From assembly GCA_047722305.1 (NCBI GenBank), contig JBDNYM010000019.1:1-36318 (forward strand): a DNA stretch of 36,318 nt. Direction: 5' to 3'. The notes under the pieces are model-generated. The model saw only the letters and a program-made list of their open reading frames with translations. It was not told the DNA's origin and searched no databases. This document shows, in pieces, positions 7,727 through 15,741 of the stretch (the stretch's first letter is position 1; each line of letters begins with the position of its first letter). The stretch comes from JAKVJE01 sp047722305. GTDB lineage: Bacteria > Actinomycetota > Actinomycetes > Actinomycetales > Microbacteriaceae. Both the position numbers and the translations under genes were made by a program.

Positions 7727-8635
7727 ATGAAGGTCACCAGATCTCCTCGCGCCGCGGTCGCGGCCTGTGCCGCGGGCGCCGTCGCCGTCATGCTCGCGCT
7801 GACCGGCTGCGCGTCCTCCGGGTCCGCCGCATCTTCGAGCGCCGCCAGCAGTGCTGACGCGTTCTCAGCGCTGCGGTCGAAGTCGCAGGTCAACCTGGGC
7901 GTCGCGTCGGTCGCGCCGTCCTCCTACATCACGCCCGCCGGCAAGCTCGCCGGGGCCGAGGTCGAGACCACCTTGCAGGTGCTCTCCGACCTGGGCATCA
8001 AGGAGAGCAAGGTCAAGGGCACCGCGCTCGACTTCAACGCGATGATCCCCGCTCTGCAGGCCAAGCAGCAGGACCTCCTCTCGTCCAGCCTGTTCATCAA
8101 CTCGACCCGGTGCGGCCAGGTGGCGTTCTCCGAGCCGATCTTCGTGGGGACGTACTCGATCATCACCATGAAGAGCAAGTTCGACAGCTCGTCCCGGCCC
8201 AAGACCCTCGCTGATGTGAAGGCCAAGGGCCTCAAGCTCGGGCTCCAGGCGGGCGGCGTGCAGACCACCATGGCCACCAAGGCGGGCATCGCCGAGGACA
8301 ACCGCGCGATCCTGCCCAACATCCGCGGCGTGATCGACGCGCTCAAGGCCGGTCAGGTCGACGCCGTTCTCGCCGTCGGCGTGCAGATCAAGGCGGCGCT
8401 CACCGGTGACGAGAAGGACAACGTCATCGTCGGCCCCGTGCTCAAGGACGCCCCGCTGATGGGCTCCGGCGTGGCGTTCCGCAAGGACGACACCGCGCTG
8501 CGCGACGAGTTCAACAAGAAACTGGCCGTGGTCAAGAAGAACGGCACCTTCGATAAAATCATGAAGAAATACTCGATCGATCCCGCTCCTGCCAAGACTG
8601 CGACCACCGCAGAACTGTGCAAGAACCCGAGCTGA
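7727..8635 (+). CDS. ABC transporter substrate-binding lipoprotein, family 3 (polar amino acid type)
   Basis: A 302-aa secreted lipoprotein. A basic start and hydrophobic stretch end in the lipobox LTGC (Cys28), followed by a Ser/Ala linker. The mature part has family 3 features: LAGAEVETTLQVLSDLG, LDFNAMIPALQAKQQDLLSSSLFI, CGQVAFSEPIFVGTYSI, LGLQAGGVQTTMA, IDALKAGQVDAVLA and the closing KKNGTFDKIMKKYSID. I chose ATG 7727 with AGAAGGGA upstream. It starts a complete importer operon (two permeases and an ATPase follow) placed 143 bp after the PyrK-like gene on the same strand. The ligand may be the substrate of the preceding catabolic cassette. Amino acids or a compatible solute (ectoine type) are alternatives, since the gene order and ATPase resemble the Ehu system. 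Confidence 0.9.
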   Translation: MKVTRSPRAAVAACAAGAVAVMLALTGCASSGSAASSSAASSADAFSALRSKSQVNLGVASVAPSSYITPAGKLAGAEVETTLQVLSDLGIKESKVKGTALDFNAMIPALQAKQQDLLSSSLFINSTRCGQVAFSEPIFVGTYSIITMKSKFDSSSRPKTLADVKAKGLKLGLQAGGVQTTMATKAGIAEDNRAILPNIRGVIDALKAGQVDAVLAVGVQIKAALTGDEKDNVIVGPVLKDAPLMGSGVAFRKDDTALRDEFNKKLAVVKKNGTFDKIMKKYSIDPAPAKTATTAELCKNPS

Positions 8636-8654
8636 TCGCGGGAGAGACACACTG

Positions 8655-8678
8655 ATGGCGGAAGCTGAACACCGATGA
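8655..8678 (+). CDS. Seven-codon upstream ORF coupled to the first permease
   Basis: A mini-ORF, ATG at 8655 to TGA at 8676-8678, encodes MAEAEHR. It has its own good ribosome site (GGGAGAG, 8 bases upstream). Its stop overlaps the permease ATG as ATGA. The permease itself has only a weak GGAAG in front. Ribosomes ending the mini-ORF could restart on the permease, so it may tune permease level relative to the binding protein. Whether the peptide is made is unknown. Confidence 0.35.
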   Translation: MAEAEHR

Positions 8679-9358
8679 GCGCGGTCGCGCCCTACCTCCC
8701 CTACATCCTCTCCGGCTTCGGCCTGACGGTACTCATCGCCGTCCTGTCGATCGTCGGCGAGCTGATCGCGGGGGTGGCGTTCACGGCGCTGCGGCTCAGC
8801 CCGAACCGCGTGCTGCGCGGCACCGGGCTGGTCCTGGTCGAGGGGCTGCGCGGCACCTCCGAGGTCGTGCAGATGTTCTGGGTGTTCTTCGCCCTGCCGC
8901 TGCTGCTCGCGGTTCAGCTTCCGCCCCTGGTGGCGGCCGTCCTCGTCCTGTCGCTCAACGGCGGCGCCTACGCCTCCGAGGTGATGCGCGGCGGGCTCAA
9001 GGCCGTGCCGTCGGTGCAGCGCGAGGCGTGCATCGCGCTCGGGTTCGGCCCGGTCACGCGGATGCGGCGCGTCATCGGCCCCCAGGCGCTCAAAGTGATG
9101 CTGCCGTCGCTGGCCAACGTCGCCATCAACACGGCGAAAGCCACCTCGGTCGTGTCGCTGATCACCATCGCCGACCTCGCTTTCACCGTGCAGACGGTGC
9201 GGATCAACACCGGGCAGTCGGTCATCGCCTACCTGATCGCGGTGGTGCTGTACCTCATCCTGACCGCGGTGCTGTCGCTCCTCTTCGAGGCCGGCGAGCG
9301 CCGCCTCCGCTGGGGCGCGGCCCCGGCCCGACCCCAGAAACAGGTGACGCACGCATGA
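8675..9358 (+). CDS. Polar amino acid-type ABC transporter permease (first of two)
   Basis: A 227-aa inner-membrane protein of the HisM/GlnP family with about five transmembrane helices, starting LPYILSGFGLTVLIAVLSIVGELIAG. The cytoplasmic EAA-like loop is visible as REACIALGFGPVTRMRRVIGPQALKVMLP (about 118-146), the contact site for the ATPase. A segment EGLRGTSEVVQMFWVFFALP corresponds to the RGTPLLVQ motif of the family, but with a modified core. It lies 39 bp after the lipoprotein gene behind a seven-codon upstream ORF and overlaps the next permease (ATGA). Together they form a heterodimeric channel. Confidence 0.9.
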   Translation: MSAVAPYLPYILSGFGLTVLIAVLSIVGELIAGVAFTALRLSPNRVLRGTGLVLVEGLRGTSEVVQMFWVFFALPLLLAVQLPPLVAAVLVLSLNGGAYASEVMRGGLKAVPSVQREACIALGFGPVTRMRRVIGPQALKVMLPSLANVAINTAKATSVVSLITIADLAFTVQTVRINTGQSVIAYLIAVVLYLILTAVLSLLFEAGERRLRWGAAPARPQKQVTHA

Positions 9359-10026
9359 CGTGGGACTGGAGTTTCACCGCCCAGATCGCCCCGCGCATCT
9401 TCGCCGGGCTCGGCACCACCCTGCTGGCGACGCTGTTCGGGACGCTCATCGCGCTCATCGTCGGGTTCGTCATCATGCTCGGCCGCCGGTCGGGGTCCGC
9501 CTGGGCCAGCGTGCCGGCGCGGCTGTACGTGTACCTGTTCCGCGGCACGCCGCTGCTGATCCAGTTCTACTTCGCCTACTACGTGCTGCCGCTGGCCGGG
9601 ATCAAGACCCCTGCATTCGTCGCCGGCGCCGTGACGCTCGGGCTCAACTTCGCCACCTACTTCGCCGAGACGTACCGGGCCGGCATCGAATCCGTGCCCA
9701 CCGCGCAGTGGGAGGCCGCTCGGGCCCTCTCGTTCTCCCGGGCCCGCACCTGGGTCTCCGTGGTCATCCCCCAGGCGGTCCGCTCCGCCCTGCCGGCCCT
9801 CGGCAACCACGTGAACCTCATGTTCAAGATGAGCGCGCTCATGGCCGCCATCTCCGTGCTCGACGTCTTCGGCACCGCCATCGACATCGGCGGCACCACG
9901 TACCGCTACCTCGAGCCGGTCACCACCGCCGGCGTCCTCTACCTCGTGATCAGCATTCCCTTCTCGTACCTCATCCGCCGTGCTGAGCGGCGCCAGAAGA
10001 ACCCGTCCCAGTACCAGGAGGTCTGA
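9355..10026 (+). CDS. Polar amino acid-type ABC transporter permease (second of two)
   Basis: A 223-aa membrane protein of the HisM/GlnP family. The hallmark FRGTPLLIQFYFAYYVLPL is intact (about 60-80). The EAA loop reads AQWEAARALSFSRARTWVSVVIPQAVR (about 120-147). Start ATG 9355 overlaps the preceding stop (ATGA) and has AGGTGA upstream. It pairs with the upstream permease to form the transmembrane channel. It is followed 3 bp later by the ATPase gene. Confidence 0.92.
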   Translation: MTWDWSFTAQIAPRIFAGLGTTLLATLFGTLIALIVGFVIMLGRRSGSAWASVPARLYVYLFRGTPLLIQFYFAYYVLPLAGIKTPAFVAGAVTLGLNFATYFAETYRAGIESVPTAQWEAARALSFSRARTWVSVVIPQAVRSALPALGNHVNLMFKMSALMAAISVLDVFGTAIDIGGTTYRYLEPVTTAGVLYLVISIPFSYLIRRAERRQKNPSQYQEV

Positions 10027-10029
10027 GCC

Positions 10030-10800
10030 GTGAGCATCAGCTTCGAACACATCCACAAGGCTTACGGGGACCACGTCGTCCTCGACGATCTCAGCTTCGA
10101 GATCGCCGACTCCGAGCGCGTCACCCTCATCGGCCCCAGCGGGTCCGGCAAGACCACTATCCTGCGCATGCTGATGACGCTGGAACGGCCCGACTCCGGC
10201 CGCATCCTGGTCGATGGGCGCCCCCTGTGGGACCCGGAGCACCAGCGCGGGCTCAGCGGCGGGAAGCTCGAGAAGGTGCTGCAGCCCATCCGCAAAGACA
10301 TCGGGATGGTCTTCCAGCAGTTCAATCTCTTCCCCAACATGACGGTGCTCGACAACGTCGCCTCGCCCCTGCGCTTCACCCTGGGGACGGACAAGGCGGC
10401 CGCCGCCGACCGCGCACGGGAACTGCTCGCCACCGTGGGGCTGGCCGCCCAGGCCGAGCAGTACCCGACACAGCTGTCCGGCGGCCAGCAGCAGCGCGTG
10501 GCGATCGCCCGCGCGCTGTCGCTCAACCCGAAGACCATGCTCTTCGACGAGGTCACCTCGGCGCTCGACCCCGAACTCGTCGGCGAGGTCACCGGGGTGC
10601 TGAAGCGGCTGGCGGAGTCGTCGTCGATGACCATGCTGTTCGTCACCCACCAGATGGAGTTCGCCGCCGAGATCTCCGACCGCATCCTCATGTTCGACTC
10701 GGGCCGCATCATCGAAGACAAGCCTCCGCGCGAGCTGTTCTCGCACCCGACCGAGGAGCGCACGCAGAAGTTCATGAAAGCCGTGCGGCTGAGCTTCTGA
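10030..10800 (+). CDS. Polar amino acid-type ABC transporter ATP-binding protein (EhuA/GlnQ-like)
   Basis: A 256-aa ABC ATPase. Walker A GPSGSGKTT is at 35-43, the Q-loop GMVFQQFNLFPNMTVLDNV at about 92-110, the signature LSGGQQQRVAIARAL from 149, and Walker B TMLFDEVTSALDPE from 169, with H-loop VTHQMEFA. An insert of about 20 residues before the Q-loop is also seen in EhuA-type ATPases of ectoine/hydroxyectoine importers. That and the gene order (binding protein, two permeases, ATPase) hint at an Ehu-like transporter. GTG 10030 is the start: AGGAGG (10016-10021), inside the end of the permease gene, is 8 bases upstream. The cargo remains unproven. Confidence 0.93.
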   Translation: MSISFEHIHKAYGDHVVLDDLSFEIADSERVTLIGPSGSGKTTILRMLMTLERPDSGRILVDGRPLWDPEHQRGLSGGKLEKVLQPIRKDIGMVFQQFNLFPNMTVLDNVASPLRFTLGTDKAAAADRARELLATVGLAAQAEQYPTQLSGGQQQRVAIARALSLNPKTMLFDEVTSALDPELVGEVTGVLKRLAESSSMTMLFVTHQMEFAAEISDRILMFDSGRIIEDKPPRELFSHPTEERTQKFMKAVRLSF

Positions 10801-11095
10801 GGGGGCTGCGAGCCGGCCCACGGCGCCGCTCCCGACGGCTGCCGTCCTGGGCACGCCGAACTCAGGGGATTGGCCGGACTCCGGCGTCAGAGCACCTGAG
10901 TTCGGCTCGTGCCCGCCCGATCCCCTGAATTCGGCGTCGCCTTCTGCGCCGCATCGGCCGAACTCAGGACATCCGTTCAACGGCAGGACGCAGAAGTCCT
11001 GACTCCGCTCGGGGCAGGCCGGATGTCCTGGCCTCGGGAGGGAGGCGCGAGGATTGGGACGGGGCGGGGATGGGACAGGCGCGAAACCCCTCCCC
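10801..11095. repeat. Intergenic region with repeated CCGAACTCAGG / CCTGAGTTCGG units
   Basis: This gene-free stretch carries at least four copies of a roughly 12-bp unit in both orientations. GCCGAACTCAGG (10855-10866) and CCTGAGTTCGGC (10895-10906) are a perfect 12-bp inverted pair with a 28-bp loop. CCTGAATTCGGC (about 10924-10935) and GCCGAACTCAGG (10957-10968) form a second pair with one mismatch. Looser copies follow to about 11030. The same unit recurs at 23320-23396, including an 18-bp stretch matching at 17 positions. The hairpins may stop transcription after the importer operon or be a dispersed repeat family. I see no gene here. Confidence 0.6.
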
Positions 11096-11101
11096 TAGGC
11101 T
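11096..11101 (+). promoter_or_regulatory. TAGGCT -10 box of a leaderless transcript
   Basis: TAGGCT fits the TAnnnT -10 consensus and ends 6 bases before the ATG of the SRAP gene. No ribosome site is visible in that space. In actinobacteria such an arrangement is typical of leaderless mRNAs that begin at the start codon. Confidence 0.5.
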
Positions 11102-11107
11102 GGCCTC

Positions 11108-11812
11108 ATGTGCGGCAGGTACGTCACCCCGGGGTTGAGCAGGATCGAACCGCTGTTCGACCTCGATATGGTCGCCGACGACCTGCCCGCTCCGACGTTC
11201 AATGCCCGGCCCACGTTCGGTACCCGCCCCGAGGATCGGCAGCCGCCGGTCCCGGTCGTCCTCGAGACTGAGCGAGAGGCGAAACGGACGCGACGCCTGG
11301 TGGCAGCGGACTGGCCGTTCATCCCCGCCTGGTCTCGCACCCGCGCGCTGCGGGCGAGTCGGTTCAACGCCCGCAGCGAGGGCATCGCCTCGAAACCGAT
11401 GTGGCAGGATGCGGTGGCCGGCCACCGGGCGCTCTTCCCGGCCGCCGGCTACTTCGAGACGCAGGACTCCGGCCGCGGCAGCCACCGGTACTACTTCCAT
11501 GCCGAAGACGGCATACTGGCGCTCGGCGGAGTGTGGTCGTGGTGGCGCGAGCGTCCGTCCGCTCCGTGGGAACTCACCGCAGCCATCGTCACCGTCGCCG
11601 CTCCGGACGGCGCAGCTGCGGTCCACGACCGGGCTCCCCTGGTGCTCCCGCCGGGCAGCTGGGACGCCTGGCTCGACCCGGGGACAGGCGGCACCCAGGA
11701 TTTCGTGGACGGCATGGCCGCACTGGCGCAGCGTGAGGTCGCGCGCCTGCCTTTCCACGAGGTCGCCCGGCTGAACGAGGACTCCCCGCGGATGATCGCC
11801 CAGCTGGGCTGA
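11108..11812 (+). CDS. SOS response-associated peptidase (SRAP / YedK / HMCES family)
   Basis: A 234-aa protein that forms a covalent thiazolidine crosslink to abasic sites in single-stranded DNA, protecting them during replication. After Met removal the catalytic Cys2 is the N-terminal residue (MCGRY). Other conserved residues are in FNAR (Asn32), FNARSEG (Asn87, Arg89, Glu91), the active-site Glu in GYFE (Glu117) and VHDRAPLVL (His173). The usual GFYEW reads GYFETQ here, so the Trp after the catalytic Glu is replaced. It probably starts without a leader (TAGGCT box 6 bases upstream). It is a single-gene unit convergent with the DUF488 gene. Confidence 0.93.
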   Translation: MCGRYVTPGLSRIEPLFDLDMVADDLPAPTFNARPTFGTRPEDRQPPVPVVLETEREAKRTRRLVAADWPFIPAWSRTRALRASRFNARSEGIASKPMWQDAVAGHRALFPAAGYFETQDSGRGSHRYYFHAEDGILALGGVWSWWRERPSAPWELTAAIVTVAAPDGAAAVHDRAPLVLPPGSWDAWLDPGTGGTQDFVDGMAALAQREVARLPFHEVARLNEDSPRMIAQLG

Positions 11813-11955
11813 CGCCGGTCGCCCGCCGACTCGAAGATCCGCAGGATGCGATGGCGGCGGCGCCGGAGGCGCTGATCAGCCCGCCCACCGGTCCGGGGGC
11901 CGCCGGGCGCGGTGAACGCTGCCCTGCCAGTTCGCAGGTGGTCGAAGCCCGGGTC

Positions 11956-12405
11956 TCAGCCCAGCTGCTCCCGCAGGTACTCCGCGAGCACGAGCGCGTG
12001 GTTGGTCTCGGGGTCTTTGGCCGCGTAGATGAGCGTCAACGGGCCCCGTCGCGCAATCTCCAAGAGGTGCGCCACGGCCGCGGACGCGGCCGGGTCCGTG
12101 TCGAGTTCGTGCCGGTAGCGACCGGCGAACTCGTCCAGCTCGTGGGGGTCGTGCCTCCACCAGGTGCGCAGCCGGGTGCTGGGCGCCACGTCCTTGCACC
12201 ATTCGGCGAGCGCCGCCCGCGCGTGCGACATCCCTCGCGGCCAGAGTCGGTCCACCAGCACCCGGGTCCCATCGGACTCGGCGGGATCGGCGTACACACG
12301 TTTGATCGCGATGACGGGAGCGGTCGCGCCGGGGGCGGCCTCCGCAGCCAGCCCGGCACCGGCATCCGTCCCGGCACTCGCATCCGCGCCTGTACCCACG
12401 TCCAT
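11956..12405 (-). CDS. DUF488 family protein
   Basis: A 149-aa protein whose core (about 30-149) is typical of DUF488 (YeaO-like): IKRVYADPAESDGTRVLVDRLWPRGMSH, WCKDVAPSTRLRTWWRHDP, F..RYRHEL and LTLIYAAKDPETNHALVLAEYL. The N-terminal 30 residues are Ala/Gly-rich and low complexity. I chose ATG 12405, preceded by AGGAAGGGG and just after the upstream aminotransferase stop; an in-frame ATG at 12435 would overlap that gene. The family's biochemical role is not established. It is probably co-transcribed with the aminotransferase. Confidence 0.88.
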   Translation of the reverse strand: MDVGTGADASAGTDAGAGLAAEAAPGATAPVIAIKRVYADPAESDGTRVLVDRLWPRGMSHARAALAEWCKDVAPSTRLRTWWRHDPHELDEFAGRYRHELDTDPAASAAVAHLLEIARRGPLTLIYAAKDPETNHALVLAEYLREQLG

Positions 12406-12418
12406 CCCCTTCCTGGCT

Positions 12419-13399
12419 TCAGCGGGCAACGGCATCCCACTCTTCCATCGACGCGGCCGTCACTTCGTCGCGGTGCTCCCGCGCGTTGAGGTTGGCGGCC
12501 ACGGCCAGCTCTTCGTCGTAGCGGATCTCCCGCCCGTCGAGGTGGGTAACGGGGTGGACGTTGGATCCGCCCATCGTCCAGATGGCGTCGGCGGTGTCGA
12601 GGATGTCGACCGGGTAGCGTCCGTAGCCGCACTCGTAGCCCTGGCCGCGCAGGAACGAGAACAGCTCGCGCTGCGACGTGCCGTACAGGATGCCGAGGGT
12701 GGGCACGGGGGTGAAGAAGCGGTCGCCGAGGCGGAACACCAGCGACGAGGTGGGGCACTCGAGCATGATGCCCTCGGTGGAGTAGAAGATGGCGTTGTTG
12801 GCCCCGCGCCGGTCGCACTCGCGGTAGGCGGCCTTGTTCATCGCGTACGAGAGCGTCTTGGCGCCCCACAGCATCCACGGCACCTGGTCGGGCGCGTCCA
12901 CTGACACGCCCTTGGGAAGTTTCACGAGCGTCTGCGGCACGGGATGCCGCGGGTCGTCGGCACGGTGGTCGACGATCGCCCACACGTGCGGAACGCCGGG
13001 GCCGAGCTGGGCGCCGCCGGTGAGCTGCGGGTCGGAGCCGCGGCTGACGAGGATCTTCAGCATCTGCTCATCTTCGGGGCCCGGGGCGAAGCGCTCCCGG
13101 TAGGCGGCGATGACCTGCCCGACCGCCTCGGCCAGCACGTCGGTCCTGATCCGGGGCAGGTCGAGCATGTCTGCGCTGCGCTGCAGGCGGGCCAGGTGCG
13201 GGATGAGCGACAGCGGATGCCCCTGCCACACGCTGGTCGCCTCGAAGATGCCGTCGCCGCGCTGCACGGCCAGGTCGTAGACGCTGGCGGCGCCCGCCCG
13301 CTCGCCGTCGAAGTCGACCAGCCCGGCGCCCGGCAGCGGCGCTCCGGCCCCTTCGAACACGGCCCGACCATCGATCCATGCAGATATCGAGTTCTTCAT
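12419..13399 (-). CDS. Class IV aminotransferase (branched-chain / D-amino acid transaminase family)
   Basis: A 326-aa fold-type IV PLP enzyme. GDGIFEATSVWQG (48-60) and the H.ARLQRSADML segment match the N-terminal domain of BCAT/DAAT/ADC-lyase proteins. The PLP lysine is in WGAKTLSYAMN (Lys181) and the conserved Glu in EGIMLECPTSSLVF (Glu214). TPTLGILYGTSQRELF-type sequence binds the PLP phosphate region. The start has GAGGAG upstream. Members transaminate branched-chain or D-amino acids or act as aminodeoxychorismate lyase; the sequence alone does not decide. It is followed closely by the DUF488 gene. Confidence 0.9.
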   Translation of the reverse strand: MKNSISAWIDGRAVFEGAGAPLPGAGLVDFDGERAGAASVYDLAVQRGDGIFEATSVWQGHPLSLIPHLARLQRSADMLDLPRIRTDVLAEAVGQVIAAYRERFAPGPEDEQMLKILVSRGSDPQLTGGAQLGPGVPHVWAIVDHRADDPRHPVPQTLVKLPKGVSVDAPDQVPWMLWGAKTLSYAMNKAAYRECDRRGANNAIFYSTEGIMLECPTSSLVFRLGDRFFTPVPTLGILYGTSQRELFSFLRGQGYECGYGRYPVDILDTADAIWTMGGSNVHPVTHLDGREIRYDEELAVAANLNAREHRDEVTAASMEEWDAVAR

Positions 13400-13546
13400 G
13401 CTGGCTCCTCGCCGCTCTGTCCCATCGGCGCCGACGCGCGCCCGATCCTGGTGTCTCCGAGAATAGTGCGCCGTGCCGGGCTGCCCAGGCGGCCGGGCCA
13501 TCGAGCCGGGCACCGCACCCGTCCAGAGCCGCAGAACCTCAGAACC

Positions 13547-15601
13547 TCAGAGCGAGAGCTTGGTGATATCCACCGGGCAGTGCAGGCTGTCCTGCAGTCG
13601 CTTGGCCGGGTCGGTCGCGGACGGGCTGGCCCCGGCCGTCGCCCCTCCGGTCGGCGCCGGGGACGGCGAGGGGCTGGCGGACTCGCCCGACCCGGAGGTG
13701 CCGCCGCAGGGGGTCACCTGGCCGTTGGACCCGGTCTCGGTGCCGTCGGCGGTGACGACCGGCGTGTTCACCACGTTGAGAGCGGTGGTGGCGGTCTTGG
13801 GGACGCGCACCGTGTAGGAGATCGTGGTGGTCTGCCCCGGCTTCAGGATCTTGACGCTCATGGCGACCATCTGGCGGTCGGGCAGGATCATGTTGTTGAT
13901 GGGCGTGGCCGTCGCGGAGGTGACCGAGGTGATCTCGCCGTGCAGGGGAGCCATGAGGTAGATCCGGTAATCCATCCCTCCCGGAGCTCGGGTGCCCGTG
14001 ACGAACGTCGGCAGCGAGTGGACCTCCGCGGTGGTCAGCGTGTTGTGCACGGTGAAGGTGACCGTGTACTCGTCGCCGAGCTCCGAGCGGTCGATCGACC
14101 GCAGGACGGTGGATTGCGGAACCGCATCCTCGTCACCGGTGCGCGTCGACTGGTCGCCGCAGACCTGGGCCACTTTCACGGTGGTGCGGGCGTACCAGTC
14201 GAGTTTGCTGGCCTGGTACTGGTTCAGGTAGATGCCGCTGACCGGCTGGGTCGGATCGGAGGGGAGCGCGCCGGCCGCGGCCGGGTCGACCAGCTGAGCG
14301 GCGGTCAGCACCTGCTGCTCGACGGGCGCTTTGAGCCACAGTTTGAAGTGCCCCGCAGCGCTCATGTCGTGCACCGCTTTGAGCAGCGCCGGGAACCCGG
14401 AGGCGCCGCCGCCCGATCCGCCCATCACATGGCTGAGGATCGCCCCCGACGAGTTGGAGACGAAGGCGTTCTGGTCGCTGAATTCCGGATGCTTCACGTA
14501 CAGCTGGTTGAGGAAGAAGGGGACGGTGGACGTGCCGGTCAGGACGGTACCGTCGGACAGCGTGAGCGGCCCGGTGGCCCCGATCAGCGCCTGCAGGAAG
14601 ACGGGGTCGACGGCGATGACGCCGGCCACGTTCGCATCCTGATGGCCCTTCTGATATTTCCACAGGTTCATGTTGGTGACCGCGACCCGGGGGAAGTTCG
14701 GATTCTGCATACTCATCTGCGGGTACTGGTACACCCAGTCGCCGAACATCTTGGCCTCTTGCGTGTTTTCGGCGTCGAAGGCGGAGACGTTGGAGTCGTA
14801 GTTGTGGCTGGTGGAACTGAAGCTGCCGATCGTCACCTTGCCGTCTTTGGCGGTGAGCGCGGCGACGTTGCCGATCATGCCGCCGCCCGAGCGGATCTCG
14901 GCCGGGTTGTAGACGAACAGGAGGTAGGTGCGTTCCTGCCCGCTGCCCAGCAGCTGAGGCAGGATGTTGACCGCATCCTGGTAGGTGCCGAGCTGGTCGT
15001 CGACCTGTTGCAGCACCGACCGCGTCTTGGTGAGCAGCCCTTTGACCGCGGAGGTCTGGGGCGGCTTCACCGCGCCCAGCGCCTCCACCTGCTGGGACAG
15101 GTCGGCCCGGGTCGTCTTGACCAGGTCGGGCAGCTTCAGCGCGACGCGAGCATCGATGACCCGTTTGTGGGCGCCGAAGCCGGAGATCTGGTCGGCGAGG
15201 CCCAGCGCCTGGTTGAGCGGCCCCGAGGTGAGCTGGTCGGCCGAGGCGAGCAGGGTGCGCATCGTGCCGATGTCGCTGCCGAAGGGCAGGTAGTTGACGA
15301 CGGGGTCCCAGATGGGGCTGTCGAGCTCGCCGCGCAGAGCCCGGGTGGAGTTCTCCAGCGTCTTGGCCGAGTCGACGAGGCTCGTCCCCTTCGTGCCGCA
15401 CCCGAGCGCCGCGTTGGCCAGGTCCTGCGCAGAACTCGTCATCTGGCCCGCGGAGAACATCATGCGCACGATCGAGAAGCCATAGACGATGACGACCAGC
15501 AGCACCGCGAACGCACAGGGCAGGATGATCTTGGCGGCCAGCGGCGGCATCCCGAGCACGCGGCGCGAGCCCGCGCTGGCGTGCTGTGGGGGGCGTTCCA
15601 T
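13547..15601 (-). CDS. DUF4012 domain-containing membrane-anchored protein
   Basis: A 684-aa protein with one N-terminal transmembrane anchor (about 23-45, IILPCAFAVLLVVIVYGFSIV) and a long extracytoplasmic part. The middle holds the DUF4012 signature: GQERTYLLFVYNPAEIRSGGGMIGN, AVTNMNLW, GVIAVDPVFLQALIGATGPL, then a Gly-rich loop. The C-terminal region has a beta-rich part and a Ser/Pro/Ala-rich tail ending in LHCPVDITKLSL. DUF4012 proteins occur in Gram-positive bacteria, often near envelope polysaccharide genes, with unknown function. No such neighbours are present here. The start follows AGAAAGG. Confidence 0.9.
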   Translation of the reverse strand: MERPPQHASAGSRRVLGMPPLAAKIILPCAFAVLLVVIVYGFSIVRMMFSAGQMTSSAQDLANAALGCGTKGTSLVDSAKTLENSTRALRGELDSPIWDPVVNYLPFGSDIGTMRTLLASADQLTSGPLNQALGLADQISGFGAHKRVIDARVALKLPDLVKTTRADLSQQVEALGAVKPPQTSAVKGLLTKTRSVLQQVDDQLGTYQDAVNILPQLLGSGQERTYLLFVYNPAEIRSGGGMIGNVAALTAKDGKVTIGSFSSTSHNYDSNVSAFDAENTQEAKMFGDWVYQYPQMSMQNPNFPRVAVTNMNLWKYQKGHQDANVAGVIAVDPVFLQALIGATGPLTLSDGTVLTGTSTVPFFLNQLYVKHPEFSDQNAFVSNSSGAILSHVMGGSGGGASGFPALLKAVHDMSAAGHFKLWLKAPVEQQVLTAAQLVDPAAAGALPSDPTQPVSGIYLNQYQASKLDWYARTTVKVAQVCGDQSTRTGDEDAVPQSTVLRSIDRSELGDEYTVTFTVHNTLTTAEVHSLPTFVTGTRAPGGMDYRIYLMAPLHGEITSVTSATATPINNMILPDRQMVAMSVKILKPGQTTTISYTVRVPKTATTALNVVNTPVVTADGTETGSNGQVTPCGGTSGSGESASPSPSPAPTGGATAGASPSATDPAKRLQDSLHCPVDITKLSL

Positions 15602-15741
15602 CCGAGACCTTTCTCAGTTTTTCCTGCCGCCGGGTCAACGAGCGGATGCGACGGCGGACCGACCCATAGTACTGAATCGTTTCCGGGCGTTCTCTGTGAC
15701 TGCGGAACCCGAACCTGTGACCGCCGAGCCCGGATACGGCT

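Noticed and set aside
10801..11095. The repeat patch as a CRISPR array
   Set aside because: Units are about 12 bp, in both orientations and irregularly spaced; there are no cas genes.
13532..13549. Tandem CAGAACCT copies at the end of the DUF4012 gene
   Set aside because: Only two full 8-bp units; too short to call a repeat locus.
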